Source: Paulinella micropora
Lineage: Eukaryota > Cercozoa > Imbricatea > Euglyphida
Length of the DNA: 32,499 bases
Direction of reading: 5' to 3'
NCBI GenBank assembly: GCA_009731375.1
Contig: BJOX01000076.1
Location: 995,125 to 1,027,623 of the forward strand
Shown here: in pieces, positions 10,532 through 19,300 of the stretch
Layout of the letters: each line of letters starts with the position of its first letter
Position numbering within the stretch: the stretch's first letter is position 1
The notes under the pieces: generated by a model
Told to the model about the DNA's origin: nothing
Seen by the model: the letters and a program-made list of their open reading frames with translations, nothing else
Databases searched by the model: none
Made by a program: the position numbers and the translations under genes

Positions 10532-10605
10532 ATATCTATCTATCTATCTATGTCCACAAGCGGCCAGCGGGCTTCCCTACGCAGTCCTGGATTGCACGAG
10601 GTTTG
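10441..10605. repeat. Duplicated island: ATCT after copy 1, GATA after copy 2
   Basis: GTCCACAAGCGGCC followed by TAC(A/G)CAG(C/T)CCTGGATTGCA and CGAGGTTT occurs at 10442-10485 and 10552-10605. Copy 1 is followed by (ATCT)n; copy 2 is followed by the complementary (GATA)n (10606-10664), so the repeat strand changes between copies. Confidence 0.9.
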
Positions 10606-10607
10606 AT

Positions 10608-10666
<59 letters not shown>

Positions 10667-10677
10667 CCTTTGCCTTA

Positions 10678-10715
<38 letters not shown>

Positions 10716-10851
10716 GTCTATCTATATATCTATCTATATCACAATGTCTTGTCTGACTAACTACCTATCTATCTATCTATCTATCTACCTATATACCTAT
10801 CTATCTATATATTTATTTACCGGGGACACATTCAACGAGGCAAAATCGTTA

Positions 10852-10904
<53 letters not shown>

Positions 10905-10962
10905 AGGAGAAAAAATCGTTGCCACTCCAACTTTGATCTCATTGTTTTTTTATCTACCTATG

Positions 10963-11024
<62 letters not shown>

Positions 11025-11026
11025 CA

Positions 11027-11078
<52 letters not shown>

Positions 11079-11127
11079 AGGAGACAAATTCGTTCCCCCT
11101 CCAATTTTGGCCTCATTGTTTTTTTAA

Positions 11128-11158
<31 letters not shown>

Positions 11159-11184
11159 GATATCTATCTATCTATCTATCTATG

Positions 11185-11227
<43 letters not shown>

Positions 11228-11228
11228 G

Positions 11229-11261
<33 letters not shown>

Positions 11262-11284
11262 GTCTGTCTATCTATCTATCTATC
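10606..11284. repeat. (GATA)n then (ATCT)n arrays with a duplicated 49-bp island
   Basis: GATA to 10664, then ATCT arrays. The island CAGGAGA(A/C)AAA(A)TCGTT followed by CTCCAA(C/T)TTTG and CTCATTGTTTTTTT is present at 10904-10952 and 11078-11126. A related shorter island with GCAAAATCGTTACTATC lies at about 10820-10855. Confidence 0.92.
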
Positions 11285-11429
11285 CATGGAGAGAAGCAGA
11301 CTGTTCCATACGTGTAACGGGAGTGATCAAAAATTGTTCGAATTCAACGGCTATATTATGCTCACGCAAAATGGCGGAATTTTCGCGAAATGTTTATCAC
11401 ATGGTCGCAAAAGGACAGAAAATCACCAC
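11285..11429. other. Complex island sharing a 48-bp motif with the MITE at 25989
   Basis: The stretch 11346-11394 (AACGGCTATATT...CGCAAAAT...AATTTTCGCGAAATGTT) matches 26103-26149 closely, with a 2-bp indel and a few changes. This marks it as part of a dispersed repeat, probably a relict or relative of that MITE. No terminal inverted repeats were found around this copy. Confidence 0.7.
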
Positions 11430-11446
11430 TATTATTATTATTTATT

Positions 11447-11519
<73 letters not shown>
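11430..11519. repeat. (ATT)n trinucleotide array
   Basis: ATT/TTTA units immediately left of the SINE-like element. Confidence 0.95.
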
Positions 11520-11521
11520 GT

Positions 11522-11767
11522 GGCACCGCGATAGCCCAGTGGTTAAGGTCTACCATCTGGGACCTGTCGCCAGTTCGATTCCCGTCGGTGCCAGTATTTT
11601 CAAAGGATATTTTCTTTGAAAGTATTGGTCTGTCTGGAAGGCTTGGAGCTGCCTTGCGGGGGTGTCAGTAGAGCCTATCGTCAAATCTTTGTACTCCCCT
11701 CGCGGGTGAGACGATGGAGGCACATGTGCAGAAATGCATTCGCCATTGACAGAGAAGCACTATTATT

Positions 11768-11804
<37 letters not shown>

Positions 11805-11825
11805 ATATTAATATTATTATTATGT
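11522..11825 (+). mobile_element. tRNA-derived SINE-like element with (ATT)n tail
   Basis: The 5' head looks tRNA-derived. GGCACCG (11522-11528) pairs perfectly with CGGTGCC (11586-11592). TAGCCCAGTGG fits the pol III A box and AGTTCGATTCC fits the B box, at tRNA-like spacing within 72 nt. The anticodon and T stems pair poorly and there are extra bases before the A box, so this is not a working tRNA. About 165 bp of unrelated body follow, including a TTTCAAAG...CTTTGAAA hairpin, and the element ends in (ATT)n (11760-11825). Head, body and short-repeat tail are the standard SINE layout. The tail type resembles the (ATT)n beyond the non-LTR element at 31026, but the adjoining 3' ends are not clearly alike, so the mobilising LINE is unknown. 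Confidence 0.65.
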
Positions 11826-11849
11826 TTGCATCTTGTCTTCTGGTCTATG

Positions 11850-11850
11850 A

Positions 11851-11899
<49 letters not shown>

Positions 11900-11918
11900 G
11901 TCTATCTATCTATCTAGC
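11850..11918. repeat. (ATCT)n microsatellite
   Basis: About 17 ATCT units with one GTCT variant. Confidence 0.95.
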
Positions 11919-11943
11919 TGCCCTGGAGAGCAAGCAGTCCTAT

Positions 11944-12274
11944 TCGTGTACGAGAAAGACCAACCAGCAGCCAGGTCCATACATACATACATACATAACA
12001 TAACATACATACATACATACATACATACATGCGAGTACGGGAGAGACCAACCAGCAGCCAGGTGCATACATACATACATAACATACATTACATACATAAC
12101 ATACATAATTACATACATACATACATTCGACTACGGGAGAGACCAACCAGCAGCCAGGTGCATACATACATACATAACATACATTTCATACATACATACA
12201 TACATACAAACATACATTCGACTACGGGAGAGACCAACCAGCAGCCAGGTCCATACATACATACATAACATACA

Positions 12275-12305
<31 letters not shown>

Positions 12306-12377
12306 CATACATACATACATGCGAGTACGGGAGAGACCAACCAGCAGCCAGGTGCATACATACATACATAACATACA

Positions 12378-12408
<31 letters not shown>

Positions 12409-12480
12409 CATACATACATACATGCGAGTACGGGAGAGACCAACCAGCAGCCAGGTGCATACATACATACATAACATACA

Positions 12481-12511
<31 letters not shown>

Positions 12512-12688
12512 CATACATACATTCGACTACGGGAGAGACCAACCAGCAGCCAGGTGCATACATACATACATACATTACATAACATACATACATACATACA
12601 TTCATACATACATACATACATACATACATACATTCGTGTACGTGAGAGACCAACCAGCAGCCAAGTCAAGAGAAAAAACCATATCTAT

Positions 12689-12741
<53 letters not shown>

Positions 12742-12775
12742 AAACCAGCAGCCAGGTCCAGAGAAAAAACCATGT
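11944..12775. repeat. Nine-copy island array: 35-bp core in (ATAC)n
   Basis: The core, containing ACGGGAGAGACCAACCAGCA and GCCAGGT(G/C)CA, starts near 11944, 12031, 12126, 12217, 12321, 12424, 12522, 12633 and (truncated) 12741, at spacings of 87-111 bp. Three 5' subtypes exist: TCGTGTACG (copies 1, 8), GCGAGTACGG (2, 5, 6) and TCGACTACGG (3, 4, 7). Spacers are (ATAC)n, usually starting with ACATAACATACATT. After copy 8 the spacer changes to (ATCT)n, and copies 8 and 9 share a trailing AGAGAAAAAACCAT. Subtype order suggests multi-unit duplications. Confidence 0.94.
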
Positions 12776-13068
12776 CACATACATACATACATACATACAT
12801 ACATACAATCATACATACAATCATACATGCATACATGCATACATACATACATACATACATACATAGACTAAAAAGACAGACACACCATGCTGCATACATA
12901 CATACATACATACATACACTAAAAAGTCCGACCCGTGTACCAACGGTAGAGAGTGACAGAAGACATACATACATACATACATACATACATACATACATAC
13001 ATACATTAAAAAGTCCGATCCGTGTACACAAGAAGTCTGACCAGCTGCTAGGCAGAGAGACTCTGCGG

Positions 13069-13070
<2 letters not shown>
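12776..13070. repeat. (ATAC)n with AAAAAGTCCGA islands
   Basis: ATAC arrays separate islands beginning CTAAAAAG or TTAAAAAG (12868, 12919, 13007). The last two share AAAAAGTCCGA(C/T)CCGTGTAC. AGCTGCTA(G/A)G(C/T)AGAGAGACTCTG at about 13042-13066 returns at 13252-13275 beyond the poly-A/GA tract. Confidence 0.88.
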
Positions 13071-13115
<45 letters not shown>

Positions 13116-13153
13116 AAANNNNNNNNNNAGAGGGAAAAAAAAAAAAAAAAAAA

Positions 13154-13184
<31 letters not shown>

Positions 13185-13185
13185 C

Positions 13186-13243
<58 letters not shown>

Positions 13244-13310
13244 TCTGAAAAAGCTGCTAAGTAGAGAGACTCTGAGAAAGAGAGAGAGAGAGAGAGAGAC
13301 AGAAGACATA
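13071..13310. repeat. Poly(A), (GAAA)n and (GA)n purine tract with a 10-N gap
   Basis: About 44 A's with few interruptions, a gap at 13119-13128, then A-rich and (GA)n runs to about 13240, an island and a second (GA)n run. Homopurine on the plus strand throughout. Confidence 0.93.
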
Positions 13311-13376
13311 GTTACATACATACATACAAACATACAGTAACATACATATGCATACATACATTACATACATACATAT

Positions 13377-13407
<31 letters not shown>

Positions 13408-13499
13408 CATACATACATGCATACATACATATACATACATACATACATACATACATACATGCATGCATACATACATATATACATACATGCATACATACA
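13311..13499. repeat. (ATAC)n microsatellite
   Basis: ACAT/GCAT units with ATATATAC variants, ending sharply at the GC-rich island. Confidence 0.95.
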
Positions 13500-13649
13500 G
13501 GACGTGCCTCTTCGCGCCAACGCTAACGGTCACAACGGCCCCGCGCGACCTCGACCTAGCAGTCACAACAGCCACCACGTACACAGCAGTCACAGCCGCC
13601 GCCCGTCAAGTGCACGTGACTCATTGTCACATGGCACACCACGTGATAG

Positions 13650-14186
13650 TATTACTCCCAGCAGCGCGCCGGGCCGGCGCGGCTCAATTGCCCCAACCCT
13701 AGGCGAGGCTTGACCAGGCGATATGCACGTGTCCCATTGTGCACCAGCAGGAGCGGCCACGGTGGCATCGACCGTTACGCCAGGTGCCCGCTACGTAACA
13801 GTTCTCCAATCATCCCGCAAGGACAGCTCCCGCACCTTGTTAGTCCGCACGGACCAAAGTGGCAATCGCCCCGTTCGGACGCCAGCAGCCCGACCGGGGT
13901 AGCGGCAGTGGCACCAGTGGCGAGAGATTTCGACGCGATTGTACCATCACCGGAACCGCCCCTACAGAAGCTCTCGGATACTGATAGCGGCAGGCTGAGC
14001 CGGAAGAAAAGTGAGCGGATTATGCCGGATTTTATGATGATCGATGGCGCAGCAATGGAGATCATCAGCCCGATGATTTCGCACTGTCAGCAGAGCAAGT
14101 CTTTGTCGGAGAGTGGAGGGAAGAGGCCCGTGTTAGAGAAAGTGCACGGCGGGCGCGAGGAAGCCGAGGAAGCGCAGGGGGCATGA
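13650..14186 (+). CDS. Possible terminal exon of an unrecognised host gene
   Basis: The sequence changes abruptly to GC-rich at 13500. One plus frame is open from just after stops at 13644-13649 to a TGA at 14184-14186, about 178 codons. It has no ATG until 14022, so if real it is probably a 3' exon entered by splicing; CCCTAG at about 13697-13702 is a candidate acceptor. The translation is not low-complexity: Pro/Ser/Arg-rich at first, then a Ser/Lys-rich part (SDTDSGRLSRKKSERIMPDF, then MMIDGAAMEIISPMISHC) and a charged tail. A second plus frame, open from the microsatellite to 13713, also looks protein-like (Ser/Arg/His/Pro-rich, SSHSRRPSSARDSLSHGTPR), so an intron or frame change may lie at 13650-13713. 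I recognise no domain. Confidence 0.4.
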   Translation, partial: YYSQQRAGPARLNCPNPRRGLTRRYARVPLCTSRSGHGGIDRYARCPLRNSSPIIPQGQLPHLVSPHGPKWQSPRSDASSPTGVAAVAPVARDFDAIVPSPEPPLQKLSDTDSGRLSRKKSERIMPDFMMIDGAAMEIISPMISHCQQSKSLSESGGKRPVLEKVHGGREEAEEAQGA

Positions 14187-15362
14187 GGCCGCAGCTAAGA
14201 GAACTATCATTACCAACGATCATCAAGCCACCCGCGGCAAAACTTACGATTCAAGTTTGGTCTTAGCATTCTCCGTCAATCATTTATTAGTGCTATGACA
14301 ATCCTCAGCAAGCCTTTGTTTTGTTCAGACTCTGCCACTAGGGCTTAGGGCTTTCAAACGGCACCGTCCGCTTGGTATTTTTTGTGCCTCAAATATTGCT
14401 TCAGGAAAAAAATTGTTCGATTCGCGTATTGTTGTAATGATCATGTTGTACCATTTTGATTTTAATTTGCAATCAAGTTGATGAAGTCAGGAAAGTCGTC
14501 TCAAACAATATACTGTACATACATCCTTCATTGTTTGAGGACTAGGAATGCTTCGAATTGTTTGCTTCTTCAAGAGCCTTTAGACTTGAATTATACTCAG
14601 CTAGTCTGTCCGACCTGCAATAAAGTTTTGTGTCCTTCGTCACGACTTCAACTGACAGACTCAGTGAGAGCTACCTTTTTTTATCATTTTCAAGTCCTTT
14701 TCATTCTTCGACATCCCTACCGCCGCCGAGCGGTAGCGGTCCGAGGCTCCAGCCGCTATTAATCGCTATCAGGCCCGAGAGGTGTATTGCGTGACTTTTC
14801 TTTATTGCGTAATAAGAGGGAGGGCAAGTAACGGTCATATTTACACTTGCCACTCTCAGGAGTGAGTAGTGATTCACGCCAACACTGTCGGAGGCTTATG
14901 TGTTCTTGGGAACGTATTCTAAGCGACCTCAGATATATCGTTTTTCACCGATTATGACGAGCACGGGATGCCGTCGAATTACTTTCTTATTACTTGAATT
15001 ATGTAACTTTACTTTTTCAAGCCTACGGTTCTTGTACTATTTATTTTACAGTGATTTTACGTGATCACTTTTCACACCCAGCACTGTGACCACTCACTGA
15101 GATTTTTAGCCTCTCACAAGCGGTTCAAGTAGTAACTATTACCAACAAGTTTACTTGTCACGGCGGAATCACCGCACGGCACTGAGTCTGCACTGCCCCG
15201 GGCCGGCGGCGCGCGTTTTCAAGCTCGGAAATAGACTCTGAACTCAGTGCAAGGGAGGGAGCAGGGCCCCTGAAGCCGCATATTTCAAGTTTGCTCGGTC
15301 CCCTAGTCTCCATGGGAGTCGCATCAATACGTCATACTAATAAACGCCTAGCCTTGAAGACA
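14187..15362. other. AT-rich intergenic or 3' UTR sequence with a possible poly(A) signal
   Basis: About 1.2 kb without a supportable gene. AATAAA at 14619-14624 lies about 430 bp beyond the candidate exon's stop and could end that transcript. A GC-rich patch occurs at 15195-15225. The left target site of the LTR element ends this stretch. Confidence 0.45.
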
Positions 15363-15366
15363 CTTT
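15363..15366. repeat. Left target-site duplication CTTT
   Basis: Directly abuts the TG end of the left LTR and matches CTTT at 25652-25655. Removing the element gives a continuous ...AGACACTTTCGCTGC... target. Confidence 0.75.
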
Positions 15367-15583
15367 TGTACTATCCCCAACGATAGCTCAATGGAAGAGA
15401 AAGTCGGTAATATAACCAAACACCGTCCTCAAAAAAGAGAATGATGTCTCGTTATATTAGCTCAGTGACGCAAAGACAAAAAGCAGCCAAAAGACCAGGA
15501 TCAAATTGGCATTTCAGACGTGTCCGGCCAGACGAAATCTATAAATAAGTTTTTACCGGATAATTCGGGGGGTGATGTCCACA
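15367..15583 (-). repeat. 3' LTR (217 bp)
   Basis: In element orientation it starts TGTGGACATCACC and ends GATAGTACA. It aligns with the 5' LTR over its full length: substitutions near 15397, 15422, 15484 and 15562, and a 1-bp indel at the outer end. TATA-like strings on the element strand are TTATTTATAG (near 15541) and CTAATATAAC (near 15451). The opposite strand contains a tRNA D-arm-like string, TAGCTCAATGG followed by AAGAG. Confidence 0.93.
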
Positions 15584-15586
15584 GTA

Positions 15587-15595
15587 CCCCCTCCC
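15587..15595 (-). promoter_or_regulatory. Polypurine tract (plus-strand DNA primer)
   Basis: On the element strand GGGAGGGGG lies three bases upstream of the 3' LTR's TGTGG end, preceded by an A-rich run. This is the usual site and composition of the polypurine tract and confirms the LTR boundary. Confidence 0.85.
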
Positions 15596-16398
15596 AGTTT
15601 TTTATGGCGGAACTTCGTTTCCGACATAATACGCTTTGAACTGATTTCTTTTTTTGACTAAGATTCGTTTAGAGTTATGTATGAAGATACATCAACCCAC
15701 GAATTAGCCGTTATAAAACAACAATGATACGGTACCAATCGTATATATACTCTAGCACATTCAGTATCTATATTAAAATCTTCCTCTTTCTTCTGTCGAT
15801 AAGATATTTGTGCAGTATGTCCAAGTATAATGTTTTATGGTTGAGTAATAATGTAATGTCGCCATTTCCATATACATGTAATAACCGGTCGTCGGTTTCC
15901 ATAAATACATTTACTTTTTGTGAAGACATACCTTGTATAAATCGGTATCATTTAATATAGTGTCAGGTGATCAAGTCTGACGACTATATCCGAAGTTGGG
16001 TTGAGTTCGCCCTAATCTTGCGATATGCCGATACAAGTAGAGATCGATGGAATCCGGTGTAGCAGTTCATGTTATTAAAATATATCAGTTCTTGATTAGA
16101 CTGTAGAGTCTTTAATGAAATCATCATTCTGGTACTTATGCGGGTCGTATCCAGGAAACACCATCGCTCACTCAAATAGCGATCCCGTAACGGTGCTGTT
16201 TCGTGGCCGTCTCGTCTGTCTCTGCCGAAGCAAGAGAATAGAATGCCTATTTTTTGTCAGCTGTGTCTTGTTAATCTCTAGAAGAATGAATGCTGTAGTA
16301 GCTTTAATATCTAAGTAAGGTTGTCGGGACGATATTGGATCAATGCTATGTTCGCAATCGATCAGGTCCACAATACTTCTAGAGAAAAAAAATACTTA
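15596..16398 (-). other. Long 3' untranslated region of the LTR element
   Basis: About 800 bp between the pol stop and the polypurine tract. Frames on either strand are short (up to 78 codons on the plus strand at 15724-15960) and show no domain. There is no env-like ORF on the coding strand. Confidence 0.7.
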
Positions 16399-19300
16399 CT
16401 ATAGACGCCGTTTACGCGCGCGGACTCCTTTACCTGGTGGAGGACCTCCAACCAAAGTTAAGTCTAAGGTAGACTGTTCGAGGACGTCCCAAATTTTGTG
16501 AGGGATTGCGCCTTGTGCCAAGTCAAAAGGAATGTCCAGCACCCCTCGTGGTAGTGCTTGTATGGTCCACGCGGTATGATCTTTATCTGTGGGAGATATG
16601 GTATCATCCCATGTCTCAAGTTTCTTGGCGTCTTTATATACTGGAAGGTATTGTCTTACTTTAGGATCTTCCACTGGATCCAGACTCCTCCAGAAATGTA
16701 AGACTGGTTGTATTATTTGTGCCGCAGTCGAAATTCGATTCGATCGCGTATGGCGTTTGTGAGGTACTGCCATGACTCTCATGAGATATAAATCTGAGAG
16801 CGTGTCATCGGCTACGTGTTGAGCCGCAGGCCTCACCAAGTAAAAAGCGTCTTTGGCCCATGAAATATGTCCAATCGCATCTCCTTCTTTCCAACTGGGG
16901 TGAACGAGAGTGTCATTGCCCGCGCGAGGGTCTTGATCTCCGTCATCGCTCCCCTCTTGATGGACTCCTTGCGAACGTGCCGTCCTTATCGCCTTTCTCG
17001 GTCGGTCGTAGATAAGGTCATTTTGCGCTCTCCTTATTTGCGCCTCCGTGAACTTTCCTTCCGGCACGTTCGACTCCACCCTTTTGCGGGTCTGAGTCCC
17101 CGCCGCACTTTTGCGGTCGGTGGCCCGCTTGTTCTCCAGCTCAGCCTCCTCCTTCTCCGCAATTGGTGCCCTGTAGGCATCCCGTTCCGAGATATCCTCC
17201 TGACGGATTGGTGGGACCTCTTTAAAGTCAGCCTCCATCCGTTTGAGTGCTTGATCAACGGACTCATCTTCAAGTAGGAAGGGATCATACTTAATCAGCC
17301 TTCGTACATTGACTATTTGAACTTTCCCTCTGCCCCTGATTTTATAATTCAAAGGCCCCATCTGTTCCATGATCTGGTATGGTCCTTTCCAGTGGATGAA
17401 CAGCTTCGAGCTGACTCCCTGAGGAACCTGAGGATGATACAGTAGTACAATATCCCCGACCTGAAATCTGACTTGATCCAGGTGTGCCTGCCTGACACCT
17501 TCAGCATCAGTCTTCCTGCGCTCCGCCTCCCTATGCGCCTGTACTATTTGCTCCGCCTCCATCTTCGCCCGAAGTCTCACCCCAAACAGCTCATCCTGAT
17601 CTGCCCATGAATCTTTTGGGTGCAGCAGTGAGGCTGGGATGGCGGGCTCACGCCCATATACCAATTGGTATGGCGAGACGGAACCTTTTGAACCACCTAA
17701 CGCTGTAGAGGGTAGGCAATTCATAGCAAAGGCAAACGAGGATGCTGCCTCCACCCATGCCTTTTGGTTCTCCTTCTTCATACAATACATCTTCAGCGCG
17801 GCCTTGAGGGGTCTATGCACCCGCTCTATCTTGCCGTTCGCTCTGGGGTTATAGGCGGTGACATATTGCCATTTCATGCCGTAATATGCAGATAGCTTGT
17901 CGATGACTTCATTATTAAAGTCAGAGCCTCGATCTGAGCATATTTTTCTCGGCACCCCAATCTGTGAGATGATCCTGTCAATCAACGCCTTGGCTGTTGT
18001 TTCGCCCGTAACGTCTTTGACTGGGACCACCCATACATAGTTGGTGGCTCTGTCTATGGCCGTTAGAAGGTATCTGTAACCTTCCGTCGTGACCGGGAAA
18101 GGTCCTACATGATCAGTGTGTAAGAACTCGAACATTCCTAAGTGTAAAGGAAAAGTCCCGATCAGGCCAAAATTCGCCTTCAATGGTGTTTTGGATGTCT
18201 TGCATGGGATGCATGCATTGACCTGTTCATCAATATTCTCCTTCATCTTCTTCCACCAGAATCGTCTCGAAATGAACATATGCGTTCTTTGTCGGCCCGG
18301 GTGCGCCAGTAGTGGGCAGTTATGAGCAGCGACAAAAATGATGTGTCTGAGTTTCTCAGGAACCCAGAGAGTCCATTTGTCTGGTTGTGATGCATAGCGC
18401 CCGTGTTGGCCTTTGTACCACAAGAGACCGTCTCTCCACCCCATCTCCTTCTGTTGCTCCTTAATCTCCTTCGTCATTTTCAGCTCGTTCGGGTTCTTGT
18501 ATAGCTGTATTAGCTCTTTGAACTCCGGATCGAGAGCCTGTTGCTGTCTCCATGCAGTGGGTGAGGCTATGTGGATAGTCCCATCCTCTAGCTGCACTCC
18601 TATCCTCTCAGGGTTTTCGTCTAACTCCTCCTTGTTCTCCTGCGGGGGTTCCGCATATGCTTCTTGCTTAATCTCTTCTTGTTTTATCTCCGCCTTCATA
18701 TTCTCATATGCTTCATAGGACCACTCAGCATCCTCGAGGACATGTGCTGTACAACATATCCCATGATCCGGACCTTGCGGGCTATGACGTAGACCCGATC
18801 GGTTATATCGGACCCCTCTCGCCATCTGCATCGACTCGATATGATGCACTTCGTATGTGCAGTCTGGGGATAGATCCTCCATTTCTGCTGATGATACGAG
18901 AGCTGCCACTTCTGAGTGAAACTCTAGCCTGGAGAGGCTGTCAGCGACAACATTTCGCTTGCCGGGTAGATGGACCATTGTAAAATTGAAACATGACAAG
19001 AATGCCTGCCATCTCGCTAGACGGCCAGTCTGTTCATGATTCATCAGCCATAGTAAATTCTGGTGATCAGTCCTTACTATAAACTGAGGTCCACCCCATA
19101 AATACTCTCTCAACCGTTTGAGGGCCCAGACCACCGCCAGTGCCTCTCTCTGTCTCGTACAATAGTTTCGCTCCGCCGAGCACAACTTTCTACTTATAAA
19201 CATGATCGGGCGCAACTTTTTCTCCTCATCTTCCTGTTGTAAGACTGCGCCGATCGCGAACTTTGATGCGTCTGTGTCGACTACGAATTGCTTCGAAAAG

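Noticed and set aside
11522-11592. Functional tRNA gene
   Set aside because: Acceptor pairing and A/B boxes are good, but the anticodon and T stems do not fold properly and there are extra bases before the A box; a SINE head fits better.
11944-12775. CRISPR-like pattern of a conserved core with about 60-bp spacers
   Set aside because: Spacers are all the same ATAC microsatellite, there are no cas genes, and the context is eukaryotic.
430-13500. Telomeric or centromeric satellite
   Set aside because: Units are unrelated 3-5 bp microsatellites with mixed orientation and islands, not a telomere repeat or a uniform satellite monomer.
15724-15960. 78-codon plus-strand ORF in the 3' UTR of the LTR element as an accessory or env gene
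   Set aside because: Wrong strand for the element, short and AT-driven, with no signal peptide plus transmembrane layout.
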